Origin: Candidatus Hydrogenedentota bacterium
GTDB taxonomy: Bacteria; Hydrogenedentota; Hydrogenedentia; Hydrogenedentales; CAILVY01
Reading direction: 5' to 3'
Assembly: GCA_903837785.1 (NCBI GenBank)
Contig: CAILVY010000328.1
Location: 1-49,012 of the forward strand
DNA: 49,012 nucleotides
Position numbers and translations under genes: made by a program. This document shows, in pieces, positions 1 to 8,392 of this stretch; position 1 is the stretch's first letter, and every line of letters starts with the position of its first letter. A model generated the notes under the pieces. The model saw only the letters and a program-made list of their open reading frames with translations, was not told the origin of the DNA and ran no database searches.

Positions 1-1
1 C

Positions 2-1315
2 ATGGCCGCCGACATGCGCTTCTACCGGGACATCGGGGTCGAGGGCATCTACTTGCAGGGCAATGGCTCAAACGGCGGCGAATTCTATCTCCTTCGCCCG
101 TATTACGGAATGAAACTCCTGTGGAATCCGGACGAAGACCCTGAGGCCATTCAGAAGGACTTCCTCGAAGGGTACTACGGGGCCGCGGCCGGCCCGATCC
201 AGGAATACCTCCGTTTGCTCCACGACAAAGTGGCCAACGACAACATCCACATGCACCTGTACACGAACCCCGCCCAGGGTTATCTGACGGACGAGGTCAT
301 GCAGGAGGCCAAGGCGTGCTTCGACCGGGCCGAGGCCGCCGTGAAAGAGGACGCCGAACTGCTCGAACGCGTGCGCGTGGCGCGGATGCCGTTGGGCTAC
401 GCGGGCATGTTCCCCCGGAACGGCTACGTGATCGAACCCGGCCGGCTGACGTTCCAGGGGGAGATCGCGCCCATGTCCGACGTGATCGACTTCGTCGGAC
501 GGATGCGGCGGCACGATTTCCCGACGTTGCGCGAGGCGAGCGGCGACCCGAATCAGATGATGCTGATGGATCTCCTGTTCACCATGCCGATGGCCCTCGA
601 GAAAATCGGCAATGCCGCGATGACGGTTCAGGTGGCGCCGATGCTCGGCGGCCGGGCCCTGCAGATCGTGGACAACGCCTCCGGGCAATGCGTCACGGCG
701 ACAAACGTCACGCGGTGCCTCTTCTTCCCCTTCCAGGGAGGCGAGGAGAACCGCATCGGCTCCTTCTTCGACACGGGCCAGACGGGCTTCTTCGATCAGT
801 ATCAGGTGGTGGAGAAGAGTCCGGTGAGGCTGGTTATTCAAGCCAATTCGGGTGGATGGCAGATTCGCCGCGAATTGGCGCTGCTGGAGGAGCGGCCCGT
901 GCTGCGCACCACGGTTACCGTCACGAACACGGGCAAAAAACCACGCGAGGCAATCCTCCGCAGCCACACGGAAATGGATCTGGGCGAGCTCACGAAGACC
1001 GGCGTGCACTTCATCGACCGGACCGGGGCCGTCGTCGATCGGACCATGCCGGCGATCGTCGCCGGACTCCGCGAAGGCGAGCATTATCTGGATGAACGTG
1101 CGCCCAAAGGCTCCTGGACCCTTACGGGTACGAAGGGGCTTCAGGTCACGCAGCGCTTCGAGGATGCCGCGCTCGATTACGCCTGGCTCTACGCCTACCC
1201 GGATTATCTGAATGATCTCGAAGTGGAACTCTGGGCGAAGCCGGTGAGCGTGGCGCCAGGAGCATCCGCATCGTTTACGCACGAACTCGAGATCGGGCCG
1301 GCAGCGAAGCCGTAG
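2..1315 (+). CDS. DUF4838 domain protein, 3' part (5' end outside window)
   Basis: The frame is open from the window edge, so the N-terminus is missing although an ATG happens to sit at position 2. The first ~90 residues match the end of a DUF4838 domain: a GVEGIYLQG strand, an LLWNPD motif and a GYYG.AA motif followed by a helix. This domain is found in large secreted proteins of polysaccharide-degrading Bacteroidetes, Planctomycetes and Verrucomicrobia, and is presumed to act on glycans. The remaining ~300 residues look like a beta-sandwich region (ETRRELALL, TVTVTNTG and similar strands) of the kind that follows glycosidase-like barrels. No catalytic residues can be assigned from this part. 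It is convergent with the next gene. Family assignment is fairly secure; function is inferred only. Confidence 0.75.
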   Translation: MAADMRFYRDIGVEGIYLQGNGSNGGEFYLLRPYYGMKLLWNPDEDPEAIQKDFLEGYYGAAAGPIQEYLRLLHDKVANDNIHMHLYTNPAQGYLTDEVMQEAKACFDRAEAAVKEDAELLERVRVARMPLGYAGMFPRNGYVIEPGRLTFQGEIAPMSDVIDFVGRMRRHDFPTLREASGDPNQMMLMDLLFTMPMALEKIGNAAMTVQVAPMLGGRALQIVDNASGQCVTATNVTRCLFFPFQGGEENRIGSFFDTGQTGFFDQYQVVEKSPVRLVIQANSGGWQIRRELALLEERPVLRTTVTVTNTGKKPREAILRSHTEMDLGELTKTGVHFIDRTGAVVDRTMPAIVAGLREGEHYLDERAPKGSWTLTGTKGLQVTQRFEDAALDYAWLYAYPDYLNDLEVELWAKPVSVAPGASASFTHELEIGPAAKP

Positions 1316-1407
1316 TCCCCGGCAATTGGGCAATAGGCCGTCTCCGCGCCGCCGCCGCGATCAGTACGAGCGCGGCATTCGCCCCAATTTCGGGATAGGT
1401 TAACCGG

Positions 1408-1472
1408 ATGGACGAGATGGACGATATGGACCCCATGGACTTCTTCGCCCGTATATCGTCCATTGTGTCCAT
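1408..1472. repeat. 9-bp ATGGAC direct repeats forming a long inverted repeat
   Basis: ATGGAC occurs at 1408, 1417, 1426 and 1435, exactly every 9 bp, and its complement GTCCAT occurs at 1458 and 1467, again 9 bp apart. An 11-bp arm (ATGGACGATAT, 1417-1427) pairs perfectly with 1453-1463. It lies in the 192-bp gap between two convergent genes, where no other gene is visible, so it may act as a bidirectional transcription stop; there is no T-tract. Confidence 0.7.
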
Positions 1473-1507
1473 GAATCTCCCGCACCCATCTCCTCCATCG
1501 CCGGACG

Positions 1508-3007
1508 TCACTGGCTGACGCGATAGGCCTTCAAGCCCGGCATGCCGCCGAAGGCGTGCGCTTCACAGCGCAGGCGTGCGGCCCGCATGCGCGCCTCGAA
1601 TTCTCCCGTGCGCTCCCATCGATAGAACACGGCCCAGACAGTCTTCCCGGCCTGCGCGGCGGCCTCTGTGGCTGCGCAGAGTTCGTCGAATCCCTCGAAT
1701 TGAACGATGCGATCCTGCGGAACCGGCTTGCTGTAGCGAACCCCGAGGGCGTTGAAGAGCTTGAGCGCGTGCACGACTCTGTCCGGTCCGGGATCGCTTG
1801 CGATAATGCACGCCGCGGACTGATAGTCGGCGCGGAAGGGGCGCGGCAACGCCAGGCCCTGATAGGCCAGCGCGAGGAGCAGCGCCGCCGCCGTCATGCA
1901 GCGCAGCCATCGCCGGGGGAGCTGCACAATCGCCGCGGCGGACAGGATGCAGAGGGGGAAAGAACTGTAGAGGACATAGCGCTCGAAGAAGCACGGCCGC
2001 CACAAAAGCGATACGGAGAAGAGGGCAAGCATCGGCCCCAGCCACCACAGCAGGAGCAACCCGGACACTTTCCGGGCGGTGGCGTCCTTACGGAAAAAGG
2101 GACGGAGCACGGCGGCCGTCGCGAGCGCGATTGTCACTGCGGCAATGAAGCGGTCGAGTGAGATGCCGAGTGGCATGTACGGCGAAGGGTCGAGGTTGGA
2201 AAAGCGCCCGCCCGTGAAGACGAGCATCGCATTGGCCAGGGTCCGCAGTGTGGGCGGAACGTCGGCATAGGCCTGGCTGTGCGTCTGAAAATCATAGCCC
2301 AGGAGCAGCATCCACGCGGCGAAGGCGGCACCGATCGCCGTGTGGCCGGCGGTCCAGCGGATCAGCAGCCCGCGTTCACGCCATCGGAAGACGAGCAGGA
2401 AGGCGCCCTGCGTCGCGAGGAAGAGCAGCGAGAAGGCGTGCGTCCACACGAGCAGGGCGTTGCCGAGCAGATGCAGGACCCACCACGCCCTGCCCTTGCC
2501 GTCCAGAATTCCCGCCATGCCCCACATGGAGAGGAGCGCGCAGGCGCACAGCAGCGCATAGAAGCGCACTTCCTGCGCGTAGTAGACGTGCACAAGCGAC
2601 ATGGCCAGCAGAAACGCGGACAGCAGGCCGGTGCGGCGCTCAAAGAGCCGGCAGGCCACGGCGTAGAGCAGCACGATGCACAGGAGCCCCAGCGCGACGG
2701 ACAGCAGGCGCATCGACACGAGCGAAGGCCCGGCGACAGCGGACCACGCATATTCCAGCACATAATAGAGCGGCGAAAGCGCGAGCCGGGGGTCTTCTTC
2801 GAAAGCGCCGTGCAGGAAGGCCGGGAGGCTGGGCGCGGGCAGATGATTGAGCGTGAGCACCTCGTCGCACCACGCCGATTCCTCGCGGATAGCGTCCAGG
2901 CGCAGCCAGGCGCCCCAGCCCACGGCCGCGGCCAGCAGCGCAATGCAGAGCCATGTCCCGGGCGGACACGGCTTTCTCGTGATGGGCGGTTCCACGCGTC
3001 GCGTCAC
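1508..3007 (-). CDS. GT39-type polytopic membrane glycosyltransferase
   Basis: 499 residues, integral membrane protein of the GT-C superfamily (PMT/ArnT-like, GT39 type). After an N-terminal TM helix the first periplasmic loop carries WCDEVLTLNH, matching the conserved acidic loop motif of GT-C enzymes, and about 9-10 further hydrophobic segments follow before a soluble C-terminal domain. The family transfers sugars from polyprenyl-phosphate carriers to protein or lipid at the outer face of the inner membrane; donor and acceptor are unknown here. The start chosen is GTG at 3007, whose GTGA overlaps the TGA stop of mutS (3006-3004) by 4 bp and implies translational coupling. The frame stays open further upstream inside mutS, but that extension is low-complexity Arg/Gly-rich shadow sequence. 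Confidence 0.8.
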   Translation of the reverse strand: MTRRVEPPITRKPCPPGTWLCIALLAAAVGWGAWLRLDAIREESAWCDEVLTLNHLPAPSLPAFLHGAFEEDPRLALSPLYYVLEYAWSAVAGPSLVSMRLLSVALGLLCIVLLYAVACRLFERRTGLLSAFLLAMSLVHVYYAQEVRFYALLCACALLSMWGMAGILDGKGRAWWVLHLLGNALLVWTHAFSLLFLATQGAFLLVFRWRERGLLIRWTAGHTAIGAAFAAWMLLLGYDFQTHSQAYADVPPTLRTLANAMLVFTGGRFSNLDPSPYMPLGISLDRFIAAVTIALATAAVLRPFFRKDATARKVSGLLLLWWLGPMLALFSVSLLWRPCFFERYVLYSSFPLCILSAAAIVQLPRRWLRCMTAAALLLALAYQGLALPRPFRADYQSAACIIASDPGPDRVVHALKLFNALGVRYSKPVPQDRIVQFEGFDELCAATEAAAQAGKTVWAVFYRWERTGEFEARMRAARLRCEAHAFGGMPGLKAYRVSQ

Positions 3008-5640
3008 TTCTTCCGCGGCTTGTTCGCGAGGTGCTTGAGATGATAGAGGAAGTCGTGGGCTTCCTTGGGCGAAAGCGCGTCCGGATCGACCTTCTCGAGT
3101 TCCTTCTCGACCGCGCTGGGCTCGGCGGAGGGCGCCGGCCCGAAGAGGTACATCTGCTGCGGCAGGCCGACCGCCGCGCTGTTGCCGGATTCGAGCGATT
3201 CCAGGATCTCCCGCGCGCGCGTGATGACGCCGTGGGGCAGCCCGGCCAGTTTGGCCACCTGGATGCCGTAGCTGTGATCCGCGCCGCCGTCCACGATGCG
3301 GTAAAGGAAGACGACCTTGTCGCCCCACTCGCGCACGGCCACGTTGACGTTGCGCGCATGCTCGAGCTTGTTGCCGAGGTCGGTGAGTTCGTGATAGTGC
3401 GTGGCGAAAAGGGTCTTCGCGTGAACGCGATCGTGGATGTACTCCGCCACGGACCAGGCGATGCTGATGCCGTCGAACGTGCTCGTGCCGCGCCCAATCT
3501 CATCGAGGACGAGCAGGCTCCGCTCCGTGGCCGAGTTCAGGATGTTCGCGGCCTCGATCATCTCGACCATGAACGTGCTCTCGCCGCGCACGAGGTTGTC
3601 CGAGGCCCCCACGCGCGTGAAGATGCGGTCCACAACGCCGATGCGCGCCTCGGCCGCGGGCACGAAGCTGCCCATTTGCGCCATGAGCGTGATCAGCGCA
3701 ACCTGCCGGAGATACGTGGACTTCCCGGCCATGTTGGGTCCGGTCACGATCTGCATGGAGCCCGCCGCCGTATCGAGCACGGTGTCATTCGGCACGAAGT
3801 CGCCGCGCGGCATGAGGCCCTCGACGACGGGGTGCCGCCCGTCGCGGATGCGGATCTCGCCCGAGCCGTCAATCTCCGGTTTGCAGAAGTTCTTCGTCAC
3901 GGCGATTTCCGCCAGTGAAAGCAGCACGTCGAGCGTGGCAACGGCGTCCGCCGTTTGCTGAATGCGGCGGGTTTCGTTTGCGATGCGGTCGCGCAGGGCA
4001 CAGAACAGCTCATATTCGAGCGTCTGCATGCGCTCCTGCGCCGTGAGAATCTCCTCCTCGCGTGCCTTCAGCGCGGGCGTGATATAGCGTTCGCCGTTCA
4101 CGAGCGTCTGCTTGCGCTGATAGTCTTCCGGGATCAGGCGCGTGTTCGCGTTGCTCACTTCGATGTAGTAGCCGAAGACCTTGTTGTAGCCGACTTTCAG
4201 CGTGTTGATGCCGGTGCGCTGCCGCTCCTCCTGCTGAAGCGTGGCGATCCAGTCGCGGCCGCCGCGCACGAGCCCGTGCAGATGATCGAGCTGCTCGTTG
4301 TAGCCGTCCCGGATCATGCCGCCGTCCGTCATCGTAAGCGGCGGTTCCTCGACGATGGCCGAGGCGATCCATCCGGTGACGTCCGTGAGTTCGTCCATGC
4401 CCGCGTGCAGCGACTGCAGGAGTTCCGCGCCGCTGGCGGCGAGCGCCGCGCGCAGCTCCGGCACGCGTCCGAGCGATCGGCCCAGCGCCTGCACGTCGCG
4501 CGCATTGCCGCTCTTGGCCGTGATGCGGCCCATCAGCCGCTCGAGGTCGCCCACGCCCCGCAAGAGCTCGCGCAGATGAAGGCGGCGCTCGTTGCCGTCA
4601 AAGAGTTCCTCCACCGCGTTCAGGCGCGCGTGAATGTCGCCGGGCGACAGGAGCGGATGGGTGATCCATTGCCGCAGCTTGCGCGCGCCCATGCTCGTGA
4701 GCGTGCGATCGAGGACGCCGAGCAGGGTGCCGCGCTTCGATCGATCCGCAAGAGATTCTATCAGCTCGAGATTGCGCTGCGTATTGCCGTCGAGCACCAC
4801 GTAACCGGCGGGGCTGTAGCGCCGCGGCAACTGCAGGCGCGGCGCGGCCTCCCGCTGCGTTCCCTTGATGTAGGCAAGCAGGGCCCCCGCGCAGCCCGCG
4901 GCCTCGGGAACGTCCTCGAGCCCCACGCCCTTGAGCGTGGCGAGGTCGAAGAGATCCAGCAGCAGGTTGCGCGCCGTGGCGGCCTCGAAGTCCTCGTCCG
5001 GCCGCGCGGTGAACGTGATCTGGCCGAATCGCGTCTGCAGCCGCTGCAACAGCCTGGGATCGTGCGACTCGGGGACAAGGATCTCGACCGGCGCCATGCG
5101 CGTCAGCTCATCGAGGAGCGTCTGTTCGAGCCGCTCCTCGATCAGGGCCGCGAGGAATTCGCCCGTGCTGACGTCGACGAAGGCCAGGCCGCCCGCCGCG
5201 TCGTTGCACAAGAGCGCGCCGAGATAGTTGTTCGCGGCGTCATCGAGGAGGTTCGCCTCCATCACCGTCCCGGGCGTTATCGTTCGCACGACAGCCCGTT
5301 TCACGATGCCCTTCGCCTCTTTCGGGTCCTCGATTTGATCGCAAAGCGTAACCGTGCGGCCCGCCTTGATCACTTTGGCTACGTACGCATCCACGGCGCG
5401 CGCGGGCACGCCGCACATGGGGATGCGCTGCTCCTTGTCCACGCCGTCGCGCGAGGTCAGGGCTAGGCCGAGCAATTCCGCCGCTTCGAGGGCGTCATCC
5501 AGGAAGAGTTCGAAGAAGTCCCCCATGCGGAAGAAGAGCAGTGAATCCCCGCATTCCGCCTTGGCCTGCAGGTATTGCCGCAGCATCGGCGTCGTGCGGT
5601 GCGGCTTCACGTCGCTCAGTTTCATCCATTGCTCGCCCAT
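3004..5640 (-). CDS. mutS: DNA mismatch repair protein MutS
   Basis: 878 residues, full length for MutS. The N-terminal mismatch-binding domain shows FFRMGDFFELF, which contains the Phe-x-Glu wedge that stacks on the mispair. The connector, lever and clamp regions follow, then the ATPase domain with Walker A GPNMAGKST (Lys at about residue 640), Walker B/signature DEIGRGTSTFDG and the ATHYHEL switch. It recognises mismatches and, with MutL (not in the window), starts strand-directed repair. Start ATG at 5640 is only 8 bp from a TATAAT box, so the mRNA could be leaderless; ATG at 5625 (MKLSD) is the alternative and would give a short leader. The downstream glycosyltransferase overlaps its stop by 4 bp. 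Confidence 0.97.
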   Translation of the reverse strand: MGEQWMKLSDVKPHRTTPMLRQYLQAKAECGDSLLFFRMGDFFELFLDDALEAAELLGLALTSRDGVDKEQRIPMCGVPARAVDAYVAKVIKAGRTVTLCDQIEDPKEAKGIVKRAVVRTITPGTVMEANLLDDAANNYLGALLCNDAAGGLAFVDVSTGEFLAALIEERLEQTLLDELTRMAPVEILVPESHDPRLLQRLQTRFGQITFTARPDEDFEAATARNLLLDLFDLATLKGVGLEDVPEAAGCAGALLAYIKGTQREAAPRLQLPRRYSPAGYVVLDGNTQRNLELIESLADRSKRGTLLGVLDRTLTSMGARKLRQWITHPLLSPGDIHARLNAVEELFDGNERRLHLRELLRGVGDLERLMGRITAKSGNARDVQALGRSLGRVPELRAALAASGAELLQSLHAGMDELTDVTGWIASAIVEEPPLTMTDGGMIRDGYNEQLDHLHGLVRGGRDWIATLQQEERQRTGINTLKVGYNKVFGYYIEVSNANTRLIPEDYQRKQTLVNGERYITPALKAREEEILTAQERMQTLEYELFCALRDRIANETRRIQQTADAVATLDVLLSLAEIAVTKNFCKPEIDGSGEIRIRDGRHPVVEGLMPRGDFVPNDTVLDTAAGSMQIVTGPNMAGKSTYLRQVALITLMAQMGSFVPAAEARIGVVDRIFTRVGASDNLVRGESTFMVEMIEAANILNSATERSLLVLDEIGRGTSTFDGISIAWSVAEYIHDRVHAKTLFATHYHELTDLGNKLEHARNVNVAVREWGDKVVFLYRIVDGGADHSYGIQVAKLAGLPHGVITRAREILESLESGNSAAVGLPQQMYLFGPAPSAEPSAVEKELEKVDPDALSPKEAHDFLYHLKHLANKPRKK

Positions 5641-5648
5641 GGCCGCGC

Positions 5649-5654
5649 ATTATA
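5649..5654 (-). promoter_or_regulatory. -10 box (TATAAT) of mutS, very close to the start
   Basis: On the minus strand this reads GCTATAATGCG, a consensus -10. Transcription would begin at about 5642-5643, leaving 2-3 nt before the ATG at 5640 or about 17 nt before the in-frame ATG at 5625. No good -35 box is visible. The rest of the 87-bp gap holds no gene. Confidence 0.55.
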
Positions 5655-5727
5655 GCAAGCGGCGGACCGGCATTTCTTCGGATGCCCGCGCCCGTGCACG
5701 GAGCGGTGCGACGGCGGCCGGAGCGCC

Positions 5728-7005
5728 TCATTGGACCGGGGCGGGCTCCGCGAAGGAGAGTTGCATCCGATAGAGATGGCTGCGGAGGAGTTGGCCGAAA
5801 ACCCAGGGCCAGTCCAGGCCCTCGAGGGGACTGCTGTAGTTCACGAGCCAGTAGGAATGCTCGTCGCGCGCCGCAAGGCCGGGGAAGGCCGTGTCCCCCT
5901 TCGAGGGCAGATCGAAGAGCGGCGTCAGCGTGCGTTCCCCGCGATTCACTTTGTAGAGCGCCGTGCGCTTGCGCGTCAGCGAATACGTGACGAGCGACCA
6001 CGCGTTCTGCACGCTCTCCGGAAGAAAGGAAGGCCCGCGCCAGCAGGGGCCCGCCACGTTGCGCCGCCCGAGGACGTAAAAATCCTCTCCCCGGCGGAAC
6101 AGCAGGGCGGAATCCACTTTGTACGGCGTGAAGCGGGTTTCCCAGCGCGTCAGGTCCTCCTTGGGCGCGGTGCAGACGAGGGTGCCGCCGTGCACTTCCT
6201 CCCGCACGAGTGCGACGAGATTGCCGTCCGCGTCAAACTCGAATTCGCCTTCCTCCGCACCCACGTCCGCGATCTGCGGCGCGTCCGAGATGGGTTCCCA
6301 GTCGTAGCCGTCCGTGGAACGCAAGAGCCGGACTTCGCCCTCGTCGCCCTTGCCGTAGAGGTTGCGGCCGTAATACACGGACATGTACGCCGTGTCGCCG
6401 CGCGTCTTTACGCGCCACACGACGTAGTTCTCGCGAAACACCGGTCTGGGCTCGGTCCAACGGCCGTCCGGGGCGCGTTCGCACACGTGAATGCGGTTTG
6501 GCTCGAACTTGAGAAGCTGGGTGCCCCCGTCGAAGAAGCAGAAGAAGAGTTTGCCCTTGAAGGCGAAGAAGCGGGGCTCGCGCAGGTCGCGGGAGAAATG
6601 GACCTGCATCTCTTCCTGCCAGCGGTCGCCGTCCGGCGAGCGCAGCACGGCGAGGCGGGTCTCGCGCGAGGCGAAATGCGTGGGCGCGGTCCGGAAGGCC
6701 ATGTAATACTCGCCGCCAAATCGGATGAGGTCCACGTTGTTGTTCGAGCGCCGTATGGAAAGCCCCGGCGGCATCTTCGGACCAGGCACGAGGCGTTCGG
6801 GCGCGGTGAACGTTATGCCCTTCGCCAAAGCGGCATCGAGGAGGGGTGGCGTATGGAGGTGGCCAAGCCAAAGCACGAGCAGGACGAGGCCAAGCACAAG
6901 AACGGCCGCAGCCAGAAGGGTGCGGAGCGCCCAGCGTTTGACGAAACGCCCCTTAACGGATGCTTGCGAAATGAATCCCCACATACAATCAGTTTTCGGC
7001 CTCAT
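5728..7005 (-). CDS. Membrane-anchored sialidase-like beta-propeller protein
   Basis: 425 residues. An N-terminal arginine/lysine-flanked hydrophobic helix (about residues 25-48) is a signal anchor; the rest is predicted to lie outside the membrane. The body contains repeated blades of the type RLAVLRSPDGDRW and VRLLRSTDGYDWEP, i.e. S-x-D-G-x-x-W Asp-box-like motifs, and YYMAFRTAP, as in five-/six-bladed propellers of sialidases and related glycoside hydrolases. The specific enzyme activity cannot be assigned because the catalytic Arg triad and Tyr/Glu pair are not obvious. Start ATG at 7005 lacks a clear ribosome site; ATG at 6984 is an equally good alternative. It lies 87 bp upstream of mutS on the same strand and is divergent from the isomerase. 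Confidence 0.7.
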   Translation of the reverse strand: MRPKTDCMWGFISQASVKGRFVKRWALRTLLAAAVLVLGLVLLVLWLGHLHTPPLLDAALAKGITFTAPERLVPGPKMPPGLSIRRSNNNVDLIRFGGEYYMAFRTAPTHFASRETRLAVLRSPDGDRWQEEMQVHFSRDLREPRFFAFKGKLFFCFFDGGTQLLKFEPNRIHVCERAPDGRWTEPRPVFRENYVVWRVKTRGDTAYMSVYYGRNLYGKGDEGEVRLLRSTDGYDWEPISDAPQIADVGAEEGEFEFDADGNLVALVREEVHGGTLVCTAPKEDLTRWETRFTPYKVDSALLFRRGEDFYVLGRRNVAGPCWRGPSFLPESVQNAWSLVTYSLTRKRTALYKVNRGERTLTPLFDLPSKGDTAFPGLAARDEHSYWLVNYSSPLEGLDWPWVFGQLLRSHLYRMQLSFAEPAPVQ

Positions 7006-7080
7006 GCGGTGCAGTGATTCTTGGACCCGGCGTCATGCGTGGCAGGTTTCAGCAGCGGGAAAAGCACGACACGTTTGCGC

Positions 7081-7086
7081 TACAAT
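7081..7086 (+). promoter_or_regulatory. Candidate -10 box of the isomerase gene
   Basis: GCGCTACAATACGC lies 30 bp before the ATG at 7116, and a strong Shine-Dalgarno AAGGAGG follows at 7101-7107. It has the same GC-rich flanks as the mutS and thiS -10 boxes. No convincing -35 is seen. Confidence 0.4.
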
Positions 7087-7115
7087 ACGCATCTTCGAGG
7101 AAGGAGGAAGCGGTC

Positions 7116-7964
7116 ATGTTCTTTTCGGGAATCAGTGATGAAGCGGGCCAGTCCATCGATGTGCAGATCAAGGCGCATCAGGCGCTGGGCTGGAAATACC
7201 TGGAATTGCGGCTGGTGGACGGCGCGAACCTGACGCAGCTCCCGGACGAGCAGTTCGACGCGGTCTACGCGAAGGTCGCCGGGGCGGGCATGAACGTGTC
7301 GTGCTTTGCCAGCGCCATCGCGAACTGGGCGCGTCCCATCACGTGCGACCCGAACATTGACATCGAAGATCTGAAGCGGGCGATCCCGCGGATGCACCGC
7401 TTCGGCACGCGCTTCATCCGCGTGATGAGCTATCCGAACGACCCGAAGAGCCCGGTGCCCGAGAGTGAATGGCGAGCCGAGGCGATTCGCCGGATGAAGA
7501 CGCTCGCGAAGCTGGCGGAAGACGGCGGCATCATTCTGGCCCACGAGAATTGCAGCGGCTGGGGCGGGCTCTCCGCGGAGAACAGCAATATCCTCCTCGG
7601 CGAAGTGAACAGCCCCGCGCTGAAGGTGGTCTTCGATACGGGCAATCCGCCGACCTACCGGCAGAATTCGTGGGATTACTTCCAGACGGTGTACGACAGC
7701 ATCGTGTATGTGCACATCAAGGATGCCCGGATCGTGGACGACAAGGAGGTCTACACGTACTGCGGGGAAGGCGACGGCTACGTCCGGGAGATCGTCGGGG
7801 AACTGCTGAAGCGGGGCTATGACGGGGGATTCTCGATTGAGCCGCATCTGGCGGCGGTCATCCACACGGGCCAGAAGGCGGGCAGCGAGGATTGGCTCTA
7901 CGACAGCTATGTCGAGTATGGCAAGCGGCTGATGAAGATCGTCGAGGACGCCCGGCCGCAGTAG
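7116..7964 (+). CDS. Sugar phosphate isomerase/epimerase (xylose isomerase-like TIM barrel)
   Basis: 282 residues, AP-endonuclease-2/IolE-like family. Metal-binding positions expected for the family are visible: HENCSGW (Glu/His near residue 150), VFDTGNPP (Asp), VYVHIKD (His/Asp) and the terminal FSIEPH (Glu). The family isomerises or epimerises sugars or inositols using a divalent metal in the cytoplasm; the substrate is unknown. Start ATG 7116 is set by AAGGAGG at 7101-7107; the frame is open further upstream but without a ribosome site. A small membrane protein gene follows after 14 bp and is probably co-transcribed. Confidence 0.85.
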   Translation: MFFSGISDEAGQSIDVQIKAHQALGWKYLELRLVDGANLTQLPDEQFDAVYAKVAGAGMNVSCFASAIANWARPITCDPNIDIEDLKRAIPRMHRFGTRFIRVMSYPNDPKSPVPESEWRAEAIRRMKTLAKLAEDGGIILAHENCSGWGGLSAENSNILLGEVNSPALKVVFDTGNPPTYRQNSWDYFQTVYDSIVYVHIKDARIVDDKEVYTYCGEGDGYVREIVGELLKRGYDGGFSIEPHLAAVIHTGQKAGSEDWLYDSYVEYGKRLMKIVEDARPQ

Positions 7965-7978
7965 CGGAGAGACCCATT

Positions 7979-8131
7979 ATGCGCTGGACACGAGTGCGGG
8001 ACACGGCGGCGGCCGTCACGGGCCTCCTGTTGATGCTGATCGCGGCCACAGTCGCCACGGGGCTCTTCGGGTGGGAGATTCCCGGTTTGAAGGCGCTGGC
8101 GAAGCTGTTGGGGGTGCCGGGGGCAGAGTAG
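7979..8131 (+). CDS. Small single-span membrane protein, 50 aa, unknown function
   Basis: ATG 7979 is preceded by GGAGAG (7967-7972) and lies 14 bp after the isomerase stop. The product has a basic N-terminus (MRWTRVR), one hydrophobic helix at about residues 9-31 and a short amphipathic tail ending in LLGVPGAE. No family is recognised. The ribosome site, spacing and charge pattern support a real gene, but short frames are common in GC-rich DNA. Confidence 0.5.
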   Translation: MRWTRVRDTAAAVTGLLLMLIAATVATGLFGWEIPGLKALAKLLGVPGAE

Positions 8132-8258
8132 GGATTCCCGGGGGCCTTTCGGGAAACGAGGGGGTAGCACTTTTCTCATTCTGCATTCAGGGGAGGGGTG
8201 TACCAGGAAACGAGGGTCCCGAATCACGCCAAGAAGCGCAGTGTTCATGTATTTCTTC

Positions 8259-8286
8259 TTGACATTTTGACTACGTTTTGTATACT
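8259..8286 (+). promoter_or_regulatory. Near-consensus sigma-70 promoter of the regulator pair
   Basis: TTGACA (8259-8264), 16-bp spacer, TATACT (8281-8286); transcription would start near 8293. A perfect 6-bp inverted repeat CTGCCT-caat-AGGCAG (8291-8306) sits at the expected start of the transcript. The rest of the 8132-8355 gap shows no gene; its AT-richness from 8245 on contrasts with the surroundings. Confidence 0.75.
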
Positions 8287-8392
8287 GAAGCTGCCTCAAT
8301 AGGCAGAGATCTGTTCTTTGCCTGAAGATAATAGGGTTCATCCTGGAGAGTATAGATGCCCGGCTCGGCACTTTTGACTACAGAATATAGTC
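8269..8392 (+). promoter_or_regulatory. Candidate two-site operator (GACTA-N7-TA..C)
   Basis: The 10-mer TTTTGACTAC occurs at 8265-8274 and again at 8372-8381. Each copy is the left half of a dyad with a 7-bp centre: GACTA-N7-TATAC at 8269-8285, whose right half is the -10 box, and the perfect GACTA-N7-TAGTC at 8376-8392, inside the first codons of the regulator. Autoregulation by the winged-helix protein is inferred. Confidence 0.5.

Noticed and set aside
3008..3328. N-terminal extension of the GT39 gene into mutS
   Set aside because: Low-complexity and antisense-like to nothing known; the GTG at 3007 overlaps the mutS stop and precedes the first TM helix.
7014..7115. Longer start for the sugar isomerase
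   Set aside because: The upstream segment encodes no family sequence and the -10 box and Shine-Dalgarno lie within it.
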